From Amyelois transitella (lineage: Eukaryota; Arthropoda; Insecta; Lepidoptera; Pyralidae), in contig NC_083518.1 in assembly GCF_032362555.1 (NCBI RefSeq), forward strand, positions 10,366,501-10,430,500: DNA of 64,000 nucleotides. The letters run 5' to 3'. The position numbers were made by a program, and so were the translations under genes. A model generated the notes under the pieces. It was not told the origin of the DNA and made no database searches. It was given only the letters and a program-made list of their open reading frames with translations. Below are positions 42,101 through 54,800 of the stretch, piece by piece. Position 1 is the first letter of the stretch. Every line of letters begins with the position of its first letter.

Positions 42101-42774
42101 TTATTTCTAGTTAAAAAATAAATGTTAAGGGTGGACAACCCTTATCACTAAGGGGTATGAAAAATATAAATGCTCACAAAATTTAATGAGAATCGATCAA
42201 GCCGTTTCTGAGGAGAACGAAGACGAAAATTGTGACACGTGAATTTTATCTATATATATAAAAGCGAAAAACACTCACTTAGGAATCACGAAATCTCGAA
42301 ATCTACTGAGCCAATAAAGATGAAATTTGGCAGGAAGGTAGATTTTAATTAGAAGGGATCCGCTAAGAAAGGATTTTTGGAAATTCTATTCCTAAGGGGG
42401 TGAAATAGGGGTTGCAAGTTTGTATGAAACTTCTGCATTTTTATTGTTGGACACATGAAATTTATACATCTGCGCGGGCGAAGCCGCGGGCAAAAGCTAG
42501 TATATATATAAGATTTATTTTTCCCATGGATGTCGTAAATGGCGACTAAGGGATAAAATTCAAAAATTCAAAATTCAAAATTTTTTATTCATTATTATAG
42601 GATATTATTATATCGCTTAATAATTGTCGTATGGTTTAACAACTTGGTTGACGTCAAATAAATTACTTAAAAACTAAGTTTACTGCCGCTTCCAAGGCGT
42701 CAGTGCAGAAGAAGCGGTAACAAACTGCACTGCAGCATTTTCTTCTTCTTCTTCTTCTTCTTCTTCTTCTTCTT

Positions 42775-42805
<31 letters not shown>

Positions 42806-45800
42806 TATGATAGGCTTACAAACTTGGGATTCTTTTATAGGCGATGGGCTAGCAACCTGTCACTATTTGAATCTCAATCTATCATTCAGCCAAATAGCTG
42901 AGCGTGGCCTATCAGTCTTTTCAAGACCGTTGGCTCTGTCTACCCCACAAAGGATATAGACGTGACCATATGTATGTATGTATGTATAAGATATATCTAT
43001 CGACAACAGCCTACCGCACATCCAAGGGTGTACACCCAACGCATCATCGTCGGAGTTACAATGCGTGCTGACATTACTGCTGGCGGTGAAGAAGTCGCGG
43101 GTCGCGCTGGAGTCTCGCACGGGAACGAAACGCGGACTTCTACATTATGATGTGTTGACACGAGCGCACACCGATGTCAATGATCAAGTGAGTTGTTGTT
43201 TACGTATTTATATCCCATTTAACAGTCTTGAAAAGACTGAATGGCCACGTTCGGCTATTTGGCTTAATGATAGAATTGAGATTCAAATAGTGACAGGTTG
43301 TTAGCCCATCGCCTAAAAAGGAATTCCAAGTTTGTAAGCCTATCCCTTAGTCGTCTTTTACGACATCCTGAGGAAAGAGATGGAGTGGTCCTATTCTTTT
43401 TTGTATTGGTGCCGGGAACCACACGCAAGGGACATAACGTGATTATAAGTAATGTATAAATGCTATCATTAATCAAAACTATCATTCACTAAGCCAAACA
43501 GCTGAAGAATAGAATAGAATAGATTTATTTTCAAAATTGGATACAAGGTATCACTTATTGACGTCACATAACTTAAATCTAATTATAACTACTACCGCTT
43601 CCAAAGCGCATGTGTAGAAGAAGCGGCGGAACAAACTACACTGCAGCATTTTCATCGGACGTCAATTTACAAATATAGATCTCTTAAATCTAAATCGTGG
43701 ACGAATGCACATTGTCTACATTAAAAAAATATGAATGAAATGGGAAGGTGGCCTATCTCAGTCTTTTGTTAGTCCTCTATTCCGCAAGGGTTATAGCCGT
43801 GACTATGCATATGCATGTGTGTACAAATGCTTGTTTCAGACCCGAATCCTGGCCCTGTCTCTCATAGCGGAGTCCCCGAAATCAACCGAGTGGCTGGAGC
43901 GGGAGGAATTGTGGTTAGTGCTGCTGCAGCTGCGGCATGAAGCTCGCGCTGCGCCCGCGCACCGCCAGCGGCTGCAGGCGCCGCTGCGGAAGGTGCATTC
44001 TGTTTTCAACTAGAGGCCGCCCGCGACTTCGTCCGCCTGGAAACCCTATCAATCCCGCGGGAACTCCGGGATAAAAAGTAGCCTATATGTTATTCTGGTT
44101 CTTCAGCTACCTACATACTAAATTTCTTCGTAATCGGTTCAGTAGTTTTTGCGTGAAATAGTAACAAACATCCATACTGACATCCTGGCATACTCACAAA
44201 CTTTCGCATTTATAATATTAGTAGGGCAATCGTTTTGAAATAAACTGCCTCTTCATATAAAATTGTACCCTTTCTGTAAAATCTCAATTGTACTATTAAG
44301 CCAAACAGCTGAACGTGGCCTTTTAGCCTTTCAAGACTTCTTCTTTCTTCTTCTTCTTTCAAGGCTCTATTTACCCCGCAAAAGATATAGACGTGATTAT
44401 ATGAATGAATGAGTTATTTCAATAATAAATGTCTAAATGGAAAATGTTAATTCTTAAAGAATTTGCTGATTTCAAATGAAAATATAAACATCTATATTTT
44501 TCATATCAATCAAATAATGTTATCAATTACAGTTCATGAAACGCCTAGAAGACAGCTACAGAGTTATAAAGAAGCACAAAGAAGAATGCCACAGAACAGA
44601 GTACTACAAGAATTTCGTAGAAGAATTACGCGAACTGTGCTATAGTAACTTGCTGGTCGGTGCGAACTATAGCAGGAGATCACTGTCCTTGCAAATTTTG
44701 AAATGGACCGAATATATGGATCTGGCGGGATATGAAAGGTAAAATTATTCTTATTACGTACATACATACATATGGTCACGTCTATATCCCTTGCGGGGTA
44801 GACAGAGCCAACAGTCTTGAAAAGACTGAATGGCCACGTTCAGCTATTTGGCTTAATGATGGAATTGAGATTCAAATAGTGACAGGTTGCTAGCCCATCG
44901 CCTAAAAGAGGAATCCCAAGTTTAAAAGCCTATCCCTTAGTCGCCTTTTACGACATCCATGGGAAAGAGATGGAGTGGTCCTATTCTTTTATGTAATGGT
45001 GCCGGGAACCACACGGCACTTTATTCTTATTATCACGTTTAAATCCCCTGCGGGCTGGACAGAGTCGGCAGTCTTGAAAGACTGTTAGGCCACGTTCAGC
45101 TGTTAGGCTTAATGATAGAATTCAAATTATATGAAAAGTATAGTAATTTTTTTTTTGCCGTGTGGTTCCCGGCACCAATATAACGTGGCTTATGAACTTG
45201 GGATTATTTTTTTAGGCGATGGGCTAGCAACCTGTCACTATTTGAATCTCAATTCTATCATCGTGCCAAAAAGCTGAACGTGGCCTATCAGTCTTTTCAA
45301 AACTGTTGGTCCTGTCTACCCCGCAAGGGATATAGACGTGACTATATGTAGTATGTTTTGTTTGTTTGTAAACTCTTTATTGCACATAAAAATAAATATA
45401 ACAAAATCAGAACAGTTATTGAATATAAAAGAATATGTACAATGGCGGACTTATCCCAATCGGGATTTCTTCCAGTCAACCAAAATAAAAAGGAAAATCC
45501 ATAGTCAAAGAGGCAGCGCAGATTAAAAGCATTGAAGATGCGTTACAACAATCAATTAATTACAAACTAATTAATGATAAACATACATAAATAAAATATA
45601 TATAAACTTACATAAATATAAGTACACTCAAATGTTAGATGCATCAGAATACAGTCTTTTGATTAGTGTTTTAAAAGAACTAAGGTTAAGGGCTGATCTC
45701 GTATCTTGGGGAAGATCATTCCAAAGCTGAGCAGAACGTACACTAAAAGATAAACCATAGGTTCGAGAGGAATAAGGAGGAATAAGTAATTTGGGATCGT

Positions 45801-48800
45801 TATGAGACCGCAAACGACTATCCGTCTCACGGAACGAGAAATTATCATGAAGATAGTGGGGGAAAGTAGGATTAAAAAGGACATTAAACAAGAGAGATAG
45901 TGTGTGAACATTACGTCTAAGGCGAATTGGGAGCCAATTCAATTGGCGACGAAACTCAGAAACATGATCGAACTTGCGAAGACCGAAAACAAAGCGAATG
46001 CCCTGGTTTTGTAAACGCTCTAACTTATCAAGCAATTCCTCAGTAATGTTCAAACAAGCAACATCGGAATAATCTAGAAGAGGAAAGAGAAGCGACTGAA
46101 CAAGCACAGTTTTAGTGACGACGGGTAAAAATTTTTGCATTCGGCGAAGTGAATGTAACGACACATACATCTTACGGCTGATTTCATTGACATAGGGAAT
46201 CCACGAGAGAGTCTGGTCAATGATGATACCCAGATTAGTCACTTTGGGAGATAAAGGAATAATATTGTTGTTCAGAACTAAGCTAGGAACCATCGCATTT
46301 TCCAATTTCGAAATATAATGCGGACTACCAATAACAATGGCCTGTGACTTGGCAGCATTAACTAAAAGACCAAAACGGCTTGACCAATCTGCAATCCTCT
46401 CCAAATCCGAATTAATGGTACTAAAAGCATCATTAATATCATCCAAACTAGCAGACGCATAGATCTGTAAGTCATCGGCATAAAGATGAAAATTAGAGGA
46501 AAGAGACGCAGTAATACCATCAACGAATATTGAGAACAGAACCGGAGAAAGAATGCCACCCTGCGGAACACCAGCTACTAGATCACACCAATCTGAGAAG
46601 CAATCATTCAATTTTATACGTTGTTTACGACCAGTAAGGTAAGATGAAAACCAACAGAGGGCATTTGAGGAAAATTTTAAAGTACGTAAAATTTCAACCA
46701 AAATATCGAAATCGACAGTATTAAAAGCACTTGTGAAATCAAGAAGAACAAGTACGGTAAGCTTTTTATTTTCAATATTAAAACGGATGTCATCCGTAAT
46801 TTTTACAAGAGCTGTCGTAGTACTATGGCCACATTTAAAACCTGATTGAAAAGAACTTAAAATATTATAGCGTGATAAGTGTGCACTTAATTGTTGATGG
46901 ACATGATATTCTAAGATTTTTGACAGCACAGACAGAATTGAAATAGGACGCAAATGAGAAGGACATGAAGGCGAATTTCTTTTAGGAAGAGGAATTATGT
47001 GAGCGAGTTTCCAATTAGTGGGAAAGATGCCCGACGATATGGAACAGTTTAAGATGTTTACAATATAAGGGGCAATCAATTCCGCTATCGGTTTAATCAT
47101 ATCAAGGGATATAGCGTCATCACCTACTGCCCTTGAATTAATGGACTTAATTAATTTTATTGCATCGTCAGTGGTAATCTCACTTATACAGAAAGAGGGG
47201 AAATCACAAGAAGGTTGAACAGCCAGACTAGCAAGCGTTGCCTGTTTCGTAAATGACGAACAATTCTTAGAAGAAGAACAAAAGTGCCTATTTAATTCAT
47301 TTACGTCCATATCAAAACTCTCCTCAGGCCCCTGCTTACCAAAACCCAAACCCTTCAAAAACTTCCACAATTTACCAGGGGGACAGTTTTCCACATTAGT
47401 ATGAATATATTTGCGCTTAGCATCCCTACATTTTTTATTGCAAACGTTGCGAAGAAAAACATAAGTAGAATGGTTCTCAGCAGATGGGCACTGACGTAAT
47501 TTTAGTTTAGCTTTATCTCTTCTGGCCATGCACTTCCTGATTTCGGGTGTGAGCCAAGGAGCAGGGTTATGTTTAATGCGAACAGGATGAAGAGGAGCAT
47601 GTTTATCGAAAAGTGATAATAATATTTCGTTGAATTTAGAGACCTTTGAATCTACGTCTGGAGCCATTAAAACAGTGCTCCAGTCCGCATTATTAAAATC
47701 AGTTAAAAATAACTGTTCATTAATTGCCGTGAAATCACGACGGAAAATAACTTTGTGTCTACGCTTAGGAGAACGCAACTTAAAAGACGCATAAAGAAGG
47801 TCATGAGCAGAAAAACACACTGCATTAAATTGGCCATGAACTGACACAAGATCCGGGGAAGAAGTGATAATAAGATCAAGAAAAGATGGCGGACCATTAT
47901 GTGGAAAATGTGTAGCGCTAAGAGGAAGGCAGTGTAAATTTAAAGAATGAAGAAGAGAAAGAAGAGATCTTGATCTTGAATCATTTTTAATAAGACAAGT
48001 ATTAAAATCCCCCATTATAATAATGTGTTCGAAACGACTACGATAATCCGACAAAAGAAGCTCAAAAGAGGAAAAGTAATTTATGTGAAGAGAAGGGCTA
48101 TAATATACACCAAGAAGAATTTTAGTATGAGAAAGAGAAATTTCTAGAAAAAGGTGTTCAGGGTTTTCATATGCAGAAGGAGATTGAGATAAAATTTGGC
48201 ATGGTATATCACCTCGTAAATAAATAGCGACTCCACCACATCTTACCATTTTAGTGACACCATTAGTGACGGTTTCGTAAATTCGATCATTTCTAAATAG
48301 TTTAAATCCCGGAAGGGGATACATAGTTGAAGGAAGAGAAGGTTTCAGAAAGCTTTCCGAAATGAGAATTGCGTGAACGGAAGAATTAGAAAATATCGAC
48401 AATAAGTCGGAGTAATGTTCAGGTACGCTTTGTGCATTTATGTGTACAACATTAAAGTTCTTGGAGAAAGAAGAAAAAGTAGCGTTCAAATTATCGCCTA
48501 AAGATCGCTCAAAATCGTCAGCACTGAGGAGGCTGTCCGAGGAAGAGGAAAGAGAAAAATAATCATCTCCAGAACTGTTACCGAATACATCAGCCATAGA
48601 GTGTAATAATAAATAAATAAAATATCCTAAATAATAAAAATAAATTTAAGGTATATAAAACTAATAGAGTATAAGTATGTACGAAATTCATCATACATTT
48701 CTTCACCGACTCTCTGGTTATTTTTTTTTTACTTAATCTCTTATATAATTAAATCATCACAAAAATTCTTCACAGGCGTTGGTGTTCTCAGTACGTGGAA

Positions 48801-51800
48801 AGGTTACTGCTTCATTTGGAAGACAGTTACGAGGTCAACAAGGCCTTGGCACTGGATATATTGCGGCGATGCCCGATCCAATTGTTGCAGGTGATTTATA
48901 CACACACACACACACACACATGGTCACGTCTATATCCCTTGCGGGGTAGACAGAGCCAACAGTCTTGGAAAGACTGAATGGCCACGTTTAGCTATTTGGC
49001 TTAATGATGGAATTCATCATTAAAGAAGACTTCCAAGTTATCAAGCCTATCCCGTAGTCGCATTTTACGTCATCCATGGGAATGAGTTGGAGTGGTCCTA
49101 TTCTTCTTTTTATTTGTATCAATATTTATTTAACAACTAGCTCTTGCCCGTAGCTTCGCCCGCGTGTATTTAACGCCAGACAAAAACGACGAAATTAGCA
49201 CCAACAAAAAAATATTATTAAATGAAAAATTAATGCACCAATATAATTAATTATAATTTTTTACACCAATTGTTTTTACGTTGATTTCTGTATTCAATAG
49301 GCTATAGGGATAGGCTTACAAAACTTGGGATTCTTTTTTAGGCGATGGGCTAGCAACCTGTCACTATTGGAATCTCAATTCTATCATTAAGCCAAATAGC
49401 TGAACGTGGCCTATCAGTCTTTTCAAGACTAACAGAAGAAGACGATCATATGTATGTATGCTTGTTGTTGCCTTGAAAAGACCGACATGCCACGTTCAGC
49501 TGTAGGTATCACTACATAGTATAAAACAAAGTCGCTATTTTAGTCTGTTTGTCTGTATGCTTAAATCATTAAAATTACGCAACGGATTTTGATGCGGTTT
49601 TTTGTAACAGGTAGAGTGATTCAAGAGGAAGGTTTTTATGTATAATAACATTTATAATTTTGCACCCGTGCGAAGCCGGGGCGGGTCGCTAGTGGCTTTA
49701 TAATGGAATCGATCCTTGCCTACATTACGGAGACATTATTTTTCAGAACGGAAATTATTCTGTCAGCCTGAACGTTGAAGATATCTTGAAGGAGGCGTCG
49801 TCTATGAAGCCAACAGACTGCATGTCCGCCGCGTACAAGCTGGAGCTGTTGAGAACAACATTACCTGATAATATCCTAAACGGGAGACAATGGTGAGTAT
49901 TAACATACATACATACAGTCACGTCTATATCCCTTGCGGGCTAAACAGAGACAACAGTCTTGAAAAGACCGATAGGCCACGTTCAGCTATTTGGCTTTAA
50001 GATAGAATTGAGATTCAAATAGTGACAGGTTGCTGGCCCATCGCCTAAAAGAAGAATCCCAAGTTTGTAAGCCTATCCCTTAGTCGCCTTTTACGACATC
50101 CATGGGAACGAGATGGAGTGGTCCTATTCTTTTTTTTATATTGGTACCGGGAATCACACAGCACAAGTAAGTATTTAATTTAATTTATTTCGTACTAGCT
50201 GTGCCCGCGACTTCGTCCGCGTGGAAAAGTTATTTTGGGCATCATTGAAGCCCTCAAGGATGAATAATTTCACGCTTTCCATTATTTTTTGGTCGTCATA
50301 GATGCAGCGTGATGTTATATAGCCTAAAACATTCCTCGATAAATGGTCTATTTAACGCTAAAAGATTTTTTCAATTCGAACCAGTAGTTCCTGAGATTAG
50401 CGCGTTCAAACAAACTCTTCAGCTTTATAATATTAGTATAGAAAACTAATTAATTATGACAATGTATCCTCTCGTCCACATTACTATTCTAAGTTTGGAT
50501 AGTTGTGAAGTTGACGTTATTTAAGAAAACGCTGCAGTGCAGTTTGAACCGCTTCTTCTGCACTGACGCTTTGGAAGCGACAGTAAACTTAGTTTTAAGT
50601 AATTTATTTGATGTCAATAATGTATAAAAATACTACACACAAACCAAATGACTTTCAATATAATTTTAAGACTGTTGGCTCTGTCTACTCCCCAAGAGAT
50701 ATATACATACATATATTGTCACGTCTATATCCCTTGTGGGGTAGACAGAGCCAACAGTCTTAAAAAGAATGATCGGCCACGTTCAGCTATTTGGCTTAAT
50801 GATAGAATTGAGATTCAAATAGTGACAGGTTGCTAGCCCATCGCCTAAAAGAAGAATCCCAAGTTTATAAGCCTATCCCTTAGTCGCCTTTTACGACATC
50901 CATGGGAACGAGATGGAGTGGTCCTAGACTTTTTTGTATTGGTGCCGGGAACCACACGGCACTATAATATGCATTATAATATACTAGCGACCCGCCCCGG
51001 CCTCGCACGGGTGCAAAATTCGGAAAAAATTATACATAAAAACCTTCCTCTTGAATCACTCTACCTGTTACAAAAAACCTCATCAAAATCCGTTGAGTAA
51101 TTTTAAAGATTTAAGCATACAGACAAACAGACTAAAATAGCGACTTTGTTTTGTACTATGTAGTGATAAATCAAATTTCAGCACAGCATCCGAGCCCGCG
51201 TCTCACGAGCTAGCTCGTATACTCCTTCTTCGCTTGCATTCAGAGCTTGACATTGCCCAGAAGAGTATAGTGAAGGCCGCCAGGGATGGTCCAATGTATG
51301 GCCTGTTGCATTGTATCAGGCATCTGATGAGGAATATCGATACCGAGTGAGTAAACCTGATGAATTGTCTTAGGTATTATGTTTTGCTGTACCGTGCTTG
51401 CCGTGTGGCTCCCGGCACTAATACAAAAAAGAATAGGACCACTCCATCTCTTTTCCATGATGAAAAGCGACTAAGGGATGGGCTTACAAACTTGGGATTC
51501 TTTTTTAGGCGAACCTGTCACTATTTGAATCCCAATTCTATCGTTAAGCCAAATAGCTGAACGTGGCCATTCAGTCTTTTCAAGACTGTTTGCTCTGTCT
51601 ACCCCGCAAGGGATATAGACGTGACCATATGTATGTATGTATAACAATCCACTACATACTCATATGGCCGCCAAAGCCTGTTGGATTCTTAAGATTACTT
51701 TCTTCTTCTTAGCGCCACCAGTGGAAAGTTTTTTTTATAGGGATGAAAAGAAGTACGGGAAGGCAAGTGGAAAGATGTGGTCTCTCCCTTCTCCTCTGGG

Positions 51801-54800
51801 AAAGAGGTGTGATTTATGTATGTATGCATGAAAAGTACCCTATATCCTTCTCATATATACATTTAATATCACGTCTATATCCCTTGCGGGGTAGACAGAG
51901 CTGATAGTCTTGAAAAGACTGATATGCTACGTTCAGCTGTGTGGTTTGATGATAGAAATGAGATTTCTATCGAAACTCGAAACTTTTAATTACACACTTA
52001 TTTTCGTATTTTTCTATACTAATATTATAGAGCTGAAGAGTTTGTTTGTTTGAACGCGCTAATCTCTGGAACTACTGGTTCGAATTGAAAAATCCTTTTT
52101 GTGTTGAATAGACCATTTATCGAGGAAAGCTTAAGGCTATATAACATTACGTTGCAACTATAAGGAGCGAAGAAATAATGGAAAATGTGAAAAAAAAAAC
52201 GGCGAAAATTGTTCATCCTTGAGGGCTTCCATAAAGCCCAATATACGAGTAACTTTCCCACGCGGACGAAGTCGCGGGCACAGCTAGTTTTGTAACAAAT
52301 ACTTATTTAGATAAACATCTAAGACCCGGGTCAATCAGAGCAAGATCGTTACTCATCATGCCCTGGCCGGGATTCTAACTCGGGATTAAAATCTTAAATT
52401 TATTTTCAGAGCCATATCGGACTGTTCGCTCTGGCGTCAAGTGGTGACCGACACCATCGAGGTTAGTGTGTGCGCGTGCGCCGCCGCGGCGGGGGTGGTC
52501 AACAACTCCTCGCCAGAGGGTCACCTGCCCATGGACGGAGGTCAGATCGGGGTCGGCGACCATGGGAACTCGGGGTCAGTGTCTGTCAGCTCAAAGGTTC
52601 TTTAATATATATGGGACATTTTTTTTTTTTAATATACATGGTACAAATTACACTGATTGAGTTAGCCTCAAAGTAAGTTCGAGACTTGTGTTACGAGATA
52701 CTAACTCAACGATACTATATTTTATAATAAATACTTATATAGATAAACATCCAAGACCCAGGACAATCAGAAAAAGTTCTTTTCTCATCATGCCTTGACC
52801 GGGATTCGAACCCGGCACCTCCGGTGTCACAGACAAGCGTACCACCGCTGAGCCACAGAGGCCGTCATAAGGTTCATACATACACACATTCATCGCCGCA
52901 ATATATCCAGTGCCAAAGCCTTGTTGACCTCGTAACTGTCTTCCAAATGAAGCAGTAACCTTTCCACCAGCTCCTGTGAAGAATTTTCATGATGATTAAA
53001 TAATATAAGAGATTAAGTAGAAAAAAAATTTACCAGAGAGTCGGTGGAGAAGTGTATGATGAAGTGCATACATACATACATATAGTCACGTCTATATCCC
53101 TTGCTGGGTAGACAGAGACAACATTATGAAAAGACCGGAATGCAATGAAAGTTCGTTTCTCATTATCCTACCCGACCAGGGTCGGGATTCGAAACCGGGA
53201 CCTCACAGACAAGCGTACTACCGCTGCGCCACAGAGGCCGTGGTGAAATTATTTTAATCTTTTCATTACCCGCATTTATATACTTAAACTAGCTGTCCCG
53301 GCAAACGTTTTTATGCCATATAAATAATTTTTAAGTAATTTCTAGTTAAAAAATAAATAAATGTTGCCAAATTCTCAGACCTACTCAATATGCTCACAAA
53401 ATTTCATGAAGGAGTACGGGAACGAACATTGTGATAAAATTCTCGTATTTTATATGTAAGACTAGCTGTCCTGGTAAACGTTGTTTTGCCATATAAATAA
53501 TTTTAAAGTTATTTCTAGTTAAAAAAAAATGTTAAGGGTGGACAACCCTTAGCACTAAGGGGTATTAAAAATATAAATGCTCACAAAATTTGAGATTCGG
53601 TCAAGCCGTTTCGGAGGAGTACGGAGACAAACATTGTGACACGATAATTTTATATATAAGATTATGTTTAATTTTCAGCGGCATAGTTTTGGAGGACGGC
53701 CGCCCCGTCACAGCGCAAATGGTTTTGCTCTGCGCATGGAGATCTGTTAAAGAGGTAGACAAATTGAATTATACATACATACGGGCTCGTCTATATCCCT
53801 TGCGGGGTAGACAGAGCCGACAGTCTTGAAAAGTCTGATAGGCCACGTTTAGCTATTTGGCTTTAAGATAAAATTGAGATTCAAATAGTGACTGGTTGCT
53901 AGCCCATCGCCCAAAAAAGGATCTCAAGTTTATAAGCCTATTCCTTAGTTGCCTTTTACGGCATCCATGGGAAAGAGATGGAGTGGTCCTATTCTTTTTT
54001 TGTACTGGTGCCGGGGACCACACGGCACATAAATGAATAAAAATTTAAAAACATTTTCGTTGTAATTAGGCATTGCTTTTAGGTAAGTAAAGGCCCTGGG
54101 CATGTAAATGTTTAAATTTTTGATAACTTCTTATCCTAGCCTATTCTATTTGTATTGGTGCCGAGAACCACACACATAGAACCTATAATAACATGTTATA
54201 TGTTTTTAAGGTTTCCCTCCTCCTGGGCACGTTGTCGTCCCGCCTCCAGATCTGTCCCCCAGGGGACCCAGCGCCCAGCTGTGGGTCAATATCATGCGGC
54301 CAGCTCACCGCTATTGGCGACCACTTCACCACACTATTAGCCCATACGAAGCACAGGGGCGCCTTTGAACAGGCATATGTGGGGTTCACTGAGTTATTGG
54401 CGAGGTAAATTGATCATGATGAGAAGATGTAGTTACAGGAATAGAAAAGGGTATGTTGAGATGGTTCGGTCATGTGGAGAGGATGAATGAAAGCAGGTTG
54501 ACTAAGCAGATATACAAGGAGAGTGTGGAGGGAAAGGTCGGAGTGGGAAGACCTAGACGAACGTATCTTGATCAAATTAAGGACGTCCTGGTAAAGGGTC
54601 AGGTCAAAAGTACCCGAAACCGTTATGAATGTGGATGAAGCAAAGGAAGTATGCAGAGATCGTGGCAAGTGAAAAGAGGTAGTCTCTGCCTACCCCTCCG
54701 GGAAAGAGGCGTGATTCTATGTATGTATGTATATAAATTGATCATATACATACAAATTAGACTTGACCATAATATGTATGTATGTATGTTTGTAAATTGA

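Larger units (their letters stand above)
42523..42986 (+). repeat. SINE-A interrupted by SINE-C and a TTC microsatellite
   Basis: 5' part 42523-42556 ('cccatggatgtcgtaaatggcgactaagggata') resumes at about 42810 ('gataggcttacaaacttggg'). The tail ends about 22 bases from the exon 9 acceptor. Confidence 0.75.
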
